DNA from: CAWJLS01 sp963843755
GTDB lineage: Bacteria; Acidobacteriota; Thermoanaerobaculia; Multivoradales; DATKCC01
Direction of reading: 5' to 3'
NCBI GenBank assembly: GCA_963843755.1
Contig: CAWJLS010000010.1
Coordinates: 62,001-126,000 of the forward strand
Length of the DNA: 64,000 nucleotides
Each line of letters opens with the position of its first letter. Position 1 is the first letter of the stretch. Of the stretch, positions 23,818 through 31,399 are shown one piece after another. The notes under the pieces were generated by a model. That model was not told the DNA's origin and did no database searches. It saw nothing but the letters and a program-made list of their open reading frames with translations. A program made the translations under genes and the position numbers.

Positions 23818-25512
23818 TTAGACCTCCAGCCGGTCTTGCGGGTCGAGCAGCACGTGCGGGTTCAAAATCCCCGCCGGATCGAACGCCGACGCGGCGGCGG
23901 CGAGCAGGCGGCGGCCGTCCGGGCCGATCTCGGGCTCGAGCCAGGGGGCGTGGGCGGTCCCGACGCCGTGGTGATGGGACACGGTGCCGCCTGCCGCGAC
24001 CAGGGCTTCGGTGGCGGCGCGCTTGATCGTCGCCCAGCGGGAGATCGCCGCGTCCGGGTCCCGCGGGCAGCGGAAAAACAGGGTGAAGTAGAGCGACGAG
24101 CCGTCCGGGTACGGGTGGGAGAGGTGGCACAGCACCGCCACCCGCTCGTCGTCGTTCGCCAGGGCGCCCGTCACGGCGCGGCGGACGGCGTCCGCCAGCG
24201 CCGGCAGCCGCGACCAGGGCGCCGCGGTCTCCAGGGTGTCGGTGGCGATCCCCCGGTCGAGCAGCGCGTCGCGCAGGTAGGGGTGCCGGAAGCGGTCCCG
24301 CACCCACGTGCGGCCCGGGCGCTCGCCGAGGGAGACGCCGCCGTGACGCCGGAGCACGGCGGCGGCCCGGTCGAGGGCCTCGTCGACCGCGCGGTCGGTG
24401 CCGGCCGCGCCGGTCAGCATCAGGCAACCCCAACCGCTCCGGTGGCCTCCGATGCCACCAAGCCCTTCGAATCCGCCGAGCCTGAGCAGTCCGCGCAGGC
24501 CGAGGTAGCCGCGCAGCACCGGCCGCAGCCAGTGTGCCCCGCCCAGCCCGACCGCCAGGGCGACCTCGGTCTCCGGCTCGTCCGAGAGCCGCAGCAGGGT
24601 CAGCGGGACCCGTTCGCGCACCAGGGCGCGGGCGGCGGCGAGCCCGGCCTCCCACGACGGCATCAGCGTGCCCGCGGCCCGCAGCGTCTCGGGGCGCGGG
24701 CGCACCCGGACCGTCGCCCGGGTGACGACCCCCAGCCGGCCCTCGCTGCCCAGCACGAGCTGGCGCAGGTCCGGCCCCGCCGCCGAGGCCGGCAGCGCCG
24801 GCAGCGACAGGCGGCCCACCGGGGCGACCAGGTCGACGCCGGCCACCAGGTCCTGGATCGAGCCGTAGCCGAGCGACTCCTGGCCGGAGGCGCGGGTGGC
24901 GATCCAGCCGCCCAGGGTCGACAGCTCGAACGACTGGGGGAAGTGGCCGAGGGTGAGGCCGTGGGCGGCGAGGGCGGCCTCGAGCGCCGGGCCGGTGGTG
25001 CCGGCACCGAACGTGGCCAGCCCCGAGGTCTCGTCCAGGGAGTCCAGGCCGGCGAGATCGGCGAGGTCGAGGCAGATCACCGGCGCGTCGCCCGGCACCA
25101 CGGTCACCCCGCCGGTGACCGAGGTGCCGCCGCCGCGCGGGACGATCCGCACCCCGGCGCCGGCGGCGGCGCGGAGCACGGCGCCCACCGTGTCGTCGTC
25201 GCCGGGGCGGACCACCGCGTCGGGCAGCGCCGGCACGGTGCCGCTGCGCAGGCGGAGCAGGTCGGGCAGCCCCTGGCCGCGCGCGTGGGCGAGGCGGTCG
25301 AGGACGCTGCGCGAGGCCGGGACCCCGAGGCCGGGGAGCGCCACCGGCACCGGCGCCGCCTGGGTGGCGGCGTCGAACGCGGGGAACGGCTCCCCGGGCG
25401 GACCGATCCGCTCCCCGAGCCAGCCGAGCAGCTCCGCCGAGGGCGTGAACGTCTCGCCCGTGAAGCCCCAGCCGCCGAGGCGCCGTGGGCGCTCCTGTGC
25501 GATCGCGCGCAT
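23818..25512 (-). CDS. Alkyldihydroxyacetonephosphate synthase-like FAD enzyme
   Basis: A 564-residue FAD-linked oxidase of the VAO family. The FAD-binding segment has RGGGTSVTGG at 126-135 and STLGGWIATRASGQESLGYG. The C-terminal part has DRFRHPYLRDALLDRGIATD, LCHLSHPYPDGSSLYFT and HHHGVG at 513-518, phrases specific to the AGPS branch, whose enzyme swaps the acyl group of acyl-DHAP for a fatty alcohol to form the ether bond. GGAGGGG 7 nt before ATG 25512 sets the start. It heads an operon with glpD and a lipid kinase, which fits ether-lipid synthesis. The alternative is a D-2-hydroxy-acid dehydrogenase with the same fold, but the HHHGVG and glpD context favour AGPS. Confidence 0.85.
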   Translation of the reverse strand: MRAIAQERPRRLGGWGFTGETFTPSAELLGWLGERIGPPGEPFPAFDAATQAAPVPVALPGLGVPASRSVLDRLAHARGQGLPDLLRLRSGTVPALPDAVVRPGDDDTVGAVLRAAAGAGVRIVPRGGGTSVTGGVTVVPGDAPVICLDLADLAGLDSLDETSGLATFGAGTTGPALEAALAAHGLTLGHFPQSFELSTLGGWIATRASGQESLGYGSIQDLVAGVDLVAPVGRLSLPALPASAAGPDLRQLVLGSEGRLGVVTRATVRVRPRPETLRAAGTLMPSWEAGLAAARALVRERVPLTLLRLSDEPETEVALAVGLGGAHWLRPVLRGYLGLRGLLRLGGFEGLGGIGGHRSGWGCLMLTGAAGTDRAVDEALDRAAAVLRRHGGVSLGERPGRTWVRDRFRHPYLRDALLDRGIATDTLETAAPWSRLPALADAVRRAVTGALANDDERVAVLCHLSHPYPDGSSLYFTLFFRCPRDPDAAISRWATIKRAATEALVAAGGTVSHHHGVGTAHAPWLEPEIGPDGRRLLAAAASAFDPAGILNPHVLLDPQDRLEV

Positions 25513-25584
25513 GGTCTCACCCCTCCGTGTGGGAGGATACCCGACAGATTCGGCCGAAGACCCGGCGGAACGAAAGGAAACTCC

Positions 25585-26169
25585 ATGAAACCGAAGCTCT
25601 TCATCTTCGTCCTGGGACTCATCGTCGGCCTTCTGGTCGCTTACTTCGTGCCGCCGCTGGTCCAGGGGTGGCTGCCCGAGGGCATGGGCGGTGGCGGTGG
25701 CGCCACCAACGGCCTGGTGGTCGCCAAGCAACTGGAGCAGGACCGGCTGCTGCTGACGATCGAGTCGAACGACGGGGCGGTGCTCGCCACGTTCAGGCAG
25801 CGGGTGCCGGAGATCAACCTGCTGGTCGACAGGGGCGATCAGGTGACGCTCGGCATCACCAGCTACGAGCCGTTCGTCGAGGACCCGAAGATCCTCGGCG
25901 TCAAGAAGGCCGACATGCTGAAGCCCGGCGCCGGAGCGGACCTGGGCACGGAGCGGAGCGGGATGAGCCCGGCCCCCCAGGGAGACGGCACGGAGCTCGG
26001 GAACGGGGCCACGATGGGGGCCGGCGACGACAGTCAGGGCGCGGAGAAGGGCGACGCTGCCGCCGGAGACGGCTCCGACGCACCGCTGCCGCCCATGGGC
26101 CCGCCGCTCGAAGACCAGCCGAACAAGCCGGCGGCAGGGGACGGCGGGGGTGGTACCCATCCGGGCTGA
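25585..26169 (+). CDS. Membrane-anchored hypothetical protein with low-complexity tail
   Basis: A 194-residue protein starting MKPKLFIFVLGLIVGLLVAY, a single N-terminal membrane anchor. Residues about 40-115 form a small folded segment (VVAKQLEQDRLLLTIESNDG, VLATFRQRVPEINLLVDRGD, QVTLGITSYEPFVEDPKILG). The remainder is rich in Gly, Ala, Asp and Pro. No family is recognised. It is divergent from the alkyl-DHAP-synthase-like gene (72-bp gap with AAAGGAAA before the ATG) and is followed after 72 bp by the PLD-family gene on the same strand, so it may belong to the lipid module. Confidence 0.6.
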   Translation: MKPKLFIFVLGLIVGLLVAYFVPPLVQGWLPEGMGGGGGATNGLVVAKQLEQDRLLLTIESNDGAVLATFRQRVPEINLLVDRGDQVTLGITSYEPFVEDPKILGVKKADMLKPGAGADLGTERSGMSPAPQGDGTELGNGATMGAGDDSQGAEKGDAAAGDGSDAPLPPMGPPLEDQPNKPAAGDGGGGTHPG

Positions 26170-26241
26170 CCTGGAGCTCGACCCAGGGACAGGGGCCCTC
26201 GGGCGCCCGCGCGGGGGGCTCGGCGGCCACGGAGGGTGCTG

Positions 26242-27582
26242 ATGAGACGCCGGCGGGAGGCTCCGCCAGGTGATGGAGGGCGGCAGCGCGGCCGGTCTCG
26301 CCGCCCCTCCCGTCGCCCCCGCCGCCGTCGTCGTTGGAAGCCGATCCTGCGTCCGCGCGCCGGGCGCCGGCTGCCGGAGGAGCTGCGCTCCCCGCAGGTG
26401 GGCGAGCTGGCCCGGGATCTGCCGGGCGGTCTGCTCGGGCCCGAGCTCGAAACGCTCATCCGGCGCATCGACCAGGGGCCCGTCCACCACGGCAACGCCA
26501 TCCACGTCTTCACCGAGGGCGAGGCCGCCTTCCGGGCCATGCGCGAGGCGATCGCCTCGGCCGAGCGGGAGGTGCTGGTCGAGTCCTACATCTGGCGCGA
26601 CGACGCCACCGGCCGCGCCTTCCTCCGCGACCTGGGCGCGGCCGCGGCCCGCGGCGTGACCGTGCGGGTGGTGGCCGACGCCCTCGGCTCGTCCGGCACC
26701 CGGCGGGAGTTCTGGCGCGACATGGCGCGGCACGGGATCGAGGCCCGCCTGTTCCACCCGCTCTTCCCACGCCTCTGGTCCCAGCTCTACCGGGACCACC
26801 GCAAGATCCTGGTGGTCGACCGCCGGGTGGCGTTCACCGGCGGCATGAACATCGGCGAGGAGTACGGCTCGTTCAAGCCGCGGCAGCCGGGCGCGGCCTG
26901 GCGCGACACCCACCTGCGGGCCCGCGGGCCGGTGGCCTGGGAGATGGCGGTGGTGTTCGAGGAGAGCTGGCTGCGGAGCGACGGCGAGCCGTTCGCCATC
27001 GAGAGCATGGACCCGGCGAGCCAGCAGCAGGAGGGCGCCCGGGTGCTGGTGCTCGACGCGCGTCCCGGGCGCGGCCACGAGGAGGCGGCGTCGGTGCTGG
27101 CGGCGATCGTCGGCGGCGCGCGGCGGAGGCTCTGGGTGACCAACGCCTACTTCGCTCCCCGGCCGCCGGCGGTGGAGATCCTCGGCCGGGCGGTCGACCG
27201 GGGGGTCGACGTGCGCCTGCTGCTGCCCGGCAAGACCGACGTCCCGCTGGTCCGCCACGCCGGCCACGGCTTCTTCCAGGCGCTGCTCGACCGCGGGGTG
27301 CGGATCTTCGAGTACCGGGCGGCGATCCTCCACGCCAAGAGCCTGGTGGCCGACGGCGAGGCGTCGGTGGTCGGCTCCACCAACCTCGACTTCCGCTCGT
27401 TCCACTTCAACGCCGAGTGCAACCTGGTGATGTTCGACCGGGGGGTGGGGGCGCGCCTGGAGCAGGTGTTCGAGGCCGACCTCGGCCAGGCGGAGGAGAT
27501 CGACGCCGCGGCATGGCGCCGGCGGGGTGTCGGCCACCGGATCGGCGACCGGCTGGCGCGGATGCTCAGCCCGCTTCTTTGA
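26242..27582 (+). CDS. Phospholipase D-family cardiolipin synthase
   Basis: A 446-residue protein with two HKD motifs: His186-x-Lys188-x4-Asp193 (HRKILVVDRR) and His364-x-Lys366-x4-Asp371 (HAKSLVADGEASVVGSTNLD). These form the PLD active site. Length, the VLVESYIWRDDATGRAF phrase and NIGEEYG are those of ClsB-like cardiolipin synthases. The first 45 residues are extremely Arg-rich and without a membrane helix, which would make the protein peripherally membrane-bound. ATG 26242 is 6 nt after GGAGG; a GTG at 26236 abuts that sequence. Proximity to the ether-lipid-like operon suggests shared work on phospholipids, but transcription is from the opposite strand. Confidence 0.88.
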   Translation: MRRRREAPPGDGGRQRGRSRRPSRRPRRRRRWKPILRPRAGRRLPEELRSPQVGELARDLPGGLLGPELETLIRRIDQGPVHHGNAIHVFTEGEAAFRAMREAIASAEREVLVESYIWRDDATGRAFLRDLGAAAARGVTVRVVADALGSSGTRREFWRDMARHGIEARLFHPLFPRLWSQLYRDHRKILVVDRRVAFTGGMNIGEEYGSFKPRQPGAAWRDTHLRARGPVAWEMAVVFEESWLRSDGEPFAIESMDPASQQQEGARVLVLDARPGRGHEEAASVLAAIVGGARRRLWVTNAYFAPRPPAVEILGRAVDRGVDVRLLLPGKTDVPLVRHAGHGFFQALLDRGVRIFEYRAAILHAKSLVADGEASVVGSTNLDFRSFHFNAECNLVMFDRGVGARLEQVFEADLGQAEEIDAAAWRRRGVGHRIGDRLARMLSPLL

Positions 27583-27609
27583 GGCGGCGGCGGGGTAAGA
27601 TCGACCCCC

Positions 27610-28578
27610 ATGGAACGGATACTCGTCACCGGGGCTCTCGGCCAGATCGGCTCGGAGCTCGTCCCCGCGCTACGGGCCCGCTACGGCCAGGACGCCGTGG
27701 TGGCGTCCGACATCCGCATGATGGCGAAGAACGACCTCTTCGCCCTTGGACCCTTCGAGTTCGTCGACTGCACCAGCGTCAAGCAGATCCAGCAGGTCGT
27801 CCAGCGCTACCGGATCGACACCATCTACCACCTGGCGGCGCTGCTCTCGGCGGTGGCCGAGGAGAAGCCACAGGTGGCCTGGGACATCAACATGGGCGGG
27901 CTGTACCGGGTGCTGGAGGTGGCACGCCAGAGCCGCTGCGCCGTCTTCGTGCCGAGCTCGATCGGCGCCTTCGGCCCGTCGACGCCCAAGGAGCACACGC
28001 CCCAGGACACGATCCAGCGCCCGACGACCATGTACGGCGTGACCAAGGTCGCCGGCGAGCTGCTCTGCGACTACTACCAGAAACGGTTCGGCGTGGACAC
28101 GCGGGGCGTGCGGTTCCCCGGCATCATCTCCCACTCCGCGCCGCCGGGCGGCGGCACCACGGACTACGCCGTCGACATCTTCTACGCGGCGGTGCGCCAC
28201 CAGCGCTACACCTGCTTCCTGGAGCCGGACACGTCGCTCGACATGATGTACATGCCCGACGCGGTCAAGGCCGCCGTCGAGCTGATGGAGGCGGACGTCG
28301 CGAGCCTGGTCCACCGCAACGCCTTCAACGTCACGGCGATGCAGTTCACGCCCGAGGAGCTCGCCGCGGCCATCCGCCGGCACATCCCCGACTTCACCAT
28401 CGACTACAAGGTCGACCCGGTGCGCCAGGGCATCGCCGACTCCTGGCCGGACTCGCTCGACGACAGCGCGGCCCGGGCGGAGTGGGGCTGGGCGCCGGCC
28501 TACGACCTCGCCGCCATGACCGCGGACATGCTGGAGAACCTGGAGAAGAAGCTCCAGGCCGTCGAGGCGCCCGTCTGA
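27610..28578 (+). CDS. SDR-type L-threonine 3-dehydrogenase
   Basis: A 322-residue extended short-chain dehydrogenase of the GalE-like kind. The NAD site is ILVTGALGQIGSELV, and the catalytic region has PSSIGAFG (Ser) and TMYGVTKVAGELL (Tyr-x3-Lys), followed by GVRFPGIIS. The phrases VASDIRMM, PQDTIQRPTTMYGVTK and GGGTTDYAVDIFYAA are typical of the nucleotide-sugar-epimerase-like threonine dehydrogenases. It oxidises L-threonine to 2-amino-3-ketobutyrate. The gene next downstream encodes the ligase for that product, which supports the assignment. Twenty-seven bp separate it from the PLD gene. Confidence 0.9.
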   Translation: MERILVTGALGQIGSELVPALRARYGQDAVVASDIRMMAKNDLFALGPFEFVDCTSVKQIQQVVQRYRIDTIYHLAALLSAVAEEKPQVAWDINMGGLYRVLEVARQSRCAVFVPSSIGAFGPSTPKEHTPQDTIQRPTTMYGVTKVAGELLCDYYQKRFGVDTRGVRFPGIISHSAPPGGGTTDYAVDIFYAAVRHQRYTCFLEPDTSLDMMYMPDAVKAAVELMEADVASLVHRNAFNVTAMQFTPEELAAAIRRHIPDFTIDYKVDPVRQGIADSWPDSLDDSAARAEWGWAPAYDLAAMTADMLENLEKKLQAVEAPV

Positions 28579-28672
28579 ACGATCCCCGCCCGACCTTCGC
28601 CCCAGCTCCGATCGATCCTCACCACCCGCAGCCAGCCCGAGAGATGGCACAGCACCGAGAAGGAGAGTCACC

Positions 28673-29902
28673 ATGCCGGTCGACCGCATCCACCGAGCCC
28701 TGAGCGATCACCTGGACGACCTGGAAGCCAAAGGCACCCTCAAAGGGGCGGAGGACGTCATCACCGGCGTGCTCCCCGCCGAGGGGGACCGGGGTCCCCG
28801 GTTCCTCCTGGACGGCCACGGCGAGACGCAGTTCATCAAGATGAACGCCAACAGCTACCTGGGGATGGGGCTGCGCCCGGAGGTCATGAAGGCGGAAGAG
28901 GAGGCCACCGTGCGCTACGGGGCCGGCCCCGGCGCGGTGCGCTTCATCAGCGGCACCTACCGCCCCCACCTGGAGCTGGAGAGCCGCCTGGCCGCCTTCC
29001 ACGGGCGCGAGGCCGCCATGGCCTACAGCTCGGCCTACGCCACCATCATGGGCGTGCTGCCGCCGCTGATCACCGACGAGACCGTGGTGATCAGCGACGA
29101 GCTCAACCACAACTGCATCATCAACGCCCTGCGCCTGGCCCGGCCAAAGGCGAAGGCGGTCTACGGCCACAACGACCTGGGCGAGCTCGAAGGCGCCCTG
29201 AGCCAGGCGGTCGGCGAGGCGCGGCGGGCGCTGGTGGTCACCGACGGCATCTTCTCCATGCGCGGCGACCACGCGCCGCTGGCCTCGATCCGCGACATGG
29301 TCGCCCGCTACGACGCGGAGTTCCCCGAGAACGCCCTCCTGGTGGTCGACGACTCCCACGGCGTCGGCGCGTTCGGCGACACCGGCCGGGGGACCGAGGA
29401 GTACACCGGCGCCAAGGCGGACGTGCTGGTGGGGACCCTGGGCAAGGCCTTCGGGGTCAACGGCGGCTACGTGGTGGCGAGCGAGACCATGGTCCGCTTC
29501 TTCCGCGAGACCTCGCCGTTCTACATCTACTCGAACCCGATCACCCCGGGGGAGGCCGCGGCGGCGACTCAGGCGATCGACCTGCTCGACAGCGCTGACG
29601 GCCGGGCGCTCATCGCCCACCTGCGGGAGATGACCCACCGGTTCGAGAAGGGTCTGCTCGACCTGGGCTACGAGACCATCCGCGGTGACCATCCGGTGAC
29701 GCCGCTGGTCGTGCGCGACACCGCCAAGACCGCCCAGCTCGTCGGCCACCTCAAGCAGAACGGCGTGCTCGCCACCGGCCTCAAGTTCCCCGTCGTCCCG
29801 CGGGGCGACGAAGAGATCCGCTTCCAGATCGCCGCCGACCACACCGCGGCCGACATCGACCAGGTGCTCGGCGTGCTGGAGAGCTGGCCGGGGCGGGGGT
29901 AG
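28673..29902 (+). CDS. kbl: Glycine C-acetyltransferase (2-amino-3-ketobutyrate CoA ligase)
   Basis: A 409-residue PLP enzyme of the alpha-oxoamine synthase family. The PLP lysine is in VLVGTLGKAFGVNGGYVVAS, the cofactor Asp/His in LLVVDDSHGVGAFGDTGRG, and the early phrase GAGPGAVRFISGTYRPHLEL is typical of Kbl. It splits 2-amino-3-ketobutyrate with CoA into glycine and acetyl-CoA, the step after the adjacent threonine dehydrogenase, so the pair forms the threonine-to-glycine route. GGAGAG lies about 6 nt before the ATG. BioF and HemA relatives share the fold, but the context fixes Kbl. Confidence 0.93.
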   Translation: MPVDRIHRALSDHLDDLEAKGTLKGAEDVITGVLPAEGDRGPRFLLDGHGETQFIKMNANSYLGMGLRPEVMKAEEEATVRYGAGPGAVRFISGTYRPHLELESRLAAFHGREAAMAYSSAYATIMGVLPPLITDETVVISDELNHNCIINALRLARPKAKAVYGHNDLGELEGALSQAVGEARRALVVTDGIFSMRGDHAPLASIRDMVARYDAEFPENALLVVDDSHGVGAFGDTGRGTEEYTGAKADVLVGTLGKAFGVNGGYVVASETMVRFFRETSPFYIYSNPITPGEAAAATQAIDLLDSADGRALIAHLREMTHRFEKGLLDLGYETIRGDHPVTPLVVRDTAKTAQLVGHLKQNGVLATGLKFPVVPRGDEEIRFQIAADHTAADIDQVLGVLESWPGRG

Positions 29903-29940
29903 GGGGCGGGGGCGGGGGCTCGGAGCCGGGAAGTCTGCCG

Positions 29941-30103
29941 GGAGCGGGCCGGGAGGCCCCGCCTCCGGGACGCCGCGCGAACTGGACGGTTGGGAGATCA
30001 ACGCGCGGCTCGGTTCGGACCGCGCCGGATCCGGCTGCCAGCTCCGAAGCCGACGCGCGCGCGGTCCTCAACGCCCTCCGGCCAGGGCCTCCCGGCCCGC
30101 TCC
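29941..30103. repeat. Structured intergenic element, copy A of a dispersed palindromic repeat
   Basis: Perfect 19-bp inverted arms (29941-29959 and 30085-30103) enclose 125 bp. Inside, 29963-30013 is a roughly 51-bp palindromic core that opens CTCCGGGACGCCGCGCG and closes CAACGCGCGGCTCGG. Similar cores recur at 41665-41716 (reverse orientation) and 60589-60638. The element fills most of the 353-bp gap between kbl and the Uma2 gene; the remaining sequence shows nothing recognisable. It could be a REP/MITE-like element or an RNA structure. Confidence 0.65.
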
Positions 30104-30255
30104 GCCTGCGGAGCGTTCGCCAGGGCGGGCCAGCCAACCGCGCGCTGTCGGAAGGAGGGGGAGGTGAGGTGGCGTCCGTCGTCGTCGCGTTCGCCGCCGG
30201 AACCGTACGCGGTGGGGAGCCGCTGAGAAAGGACGGGTTCCCTCGTGGCTCGCGC

Positions 30256-30819
30256 CTAGCCGAACAGCTCTGCCAGCGGAATCTCGAGCCCGGGGAAGAG
30301 CGAGCTTTCGAGAGAGTCGCTCTCCTCGTGGCTGAGATCGTGCACCCGCCGGAAGCGGCGATCCTCGCCCAGGTGGAAGACCTTCACAGTCTCGACCACC
30401 GGGTCGACGATCCAGTACTCGCTCACGCCATAGCGCTCGTAGAGGTGCCGCTTGGTGACCTCTTCGCGCCGGCGCGTCGATTCCGAGACGATCTCCACGG
30501 CCAGGTCGGGGGCGCCGCGCAGGTGCGCCTCCGTGAGCCGGTCGAGCCGCTCCGCGTGGACGAACACCAGGTCTGGTTGGACCACGTCCACCTCGGAGAG
30601 CACCACGTCGAACGGGGCTGTGAACAGGCGCCCCGCCGACTTGGCGTGGACGAACGGTGCGAGGAGCCGGAGGAAGCTCGTGACGATCGACTGGTGCTTG
30701 GTTCCAGGAGCCGGCGTCAGGTGATGATCCCCCCCGATGAGCTCGTGGCGGCGACCATCTTCCGGAAAGTGGAGATAGTCCTCATAGGTCAGCTTGATCG
30801 GACTGTCGATCATCGCCAT
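30256..30819 (-). CDS. Uma2-family PD-(D/E)xK endonuclease
   Basis: A 187-residue protein with the Uma2 signature: LTYEDYLHFPEDGRRHELIG, VQPDLVFVHAERL, then APDLAVEIVSESTRRREEVT and LYERYGVSEYWIVDP. These supply the Asp, Glu and Lys-type residues of the PD-(D/E)xK nuclease fold. Such genes are scattered singly or in multiple copies in many genomes, often near mobile DNA; the physiological role is unclear. Full length and intact. It is convergent with nothing, and its 3' side faces the palindromic element. Confidence 0.88.
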   Translation of the reverse strand: MAMIDSPIKLTYEDYLHFPEDGRRHELIGGDHHLTPAPGTKHQSIVTSFLRLLAPFVHAKSAGRLFTAPFDVVLSEVDVVQPDLVFVHAERLDRLTEAHLRGAPDLAVEIVSESTRRREEVTKRHLYERYGVSEYWIVDPVVETVKVFHLGEDRRFRRVHDLSHEESDSLESSLFPGLEIPLAELFG

Positions 30820-30879
30820 GGTAGGAGAAGGCTAGCACCTTGGGAGGCGTTTTCCCGGTTCACCCGCCGCTTCTTCGCG

Positions 30880-31215
30880 ATGGTGAAAGACTACGAGGAG
30901 GATCTGCAGAGCGAAAGCGCAGTCATCGAGGCGATGGAAGAGGTGAATGACGCTGTTCGAGAGCTCGAAGACCGGTACGACAAGATCCGAAGGTCATGGC
31001 TTCGGAGTGTTGGAGAGATTGCGCTGACGGCGACGACCACCTGCCTTTGTTTGCTGGTCCCGGAACCCGTGGTGCGGTCGTTTGCAGCTCACTTCGGAGG
31101 ACGGGCCGGAACCAAGGCACTTCAGGCATTCGGTGACTACCGAGAGGATCTTGCGAGCTTCCGCCAGGAGGACTTCTACGTGCCCTGGTTGATCGCCCGG
31201 GCGTCCGGTAGCTGA
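30880..31215 (+). CDS. Small hypothetical protein, possibly a truncated gene
   Basis: A 111-residue frame with lower GC than its neighbours. An acidic helical head (MVKDYEEDLQSESAVIEAME, then VNDAVRELEDRYDKIRRSW) is followed by a hydrophobic stretch (GEIALTATTTCLCLLVPEPV) and a tail DYREDLASFRQEDFYVPWLI. In-frame codons continue upstream toward the Uma2 gene (AFSRFTRRFFA), so this may be the 3' end of a larger gene cut by a rearrangement. I recognise no family. There is no clear ribosome-binding site before ATG 30880. Confidence 0.45.
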   Translation: MVKDYEEDLQSESAVIEAMEEVNDAVRELEDRYDKIRRSWLRSVGEIALTATTTCLCLLVPEPVVRSFAAHFGGRAGTKALQAFGDYREDLASFRQEDFYVPWLIARASGS

Positions 31216-31399
31216 ATCCGAGCTACTTGGAACCGCCAGGAGCGGATCGGCAGTCTGACTAGAACGGACCGCGGGACCTGCCGTCTCCGGCCTTTCCCGG
31301 CCGGCCGCCGGAGGCGCCTTGGACAGGCGAGGCCCTCGGTGCGTAGAAGGGCTCGACTGCACCGTGCAGGGTTTCGTTCACCAACCCCGGAGGCCCGCC

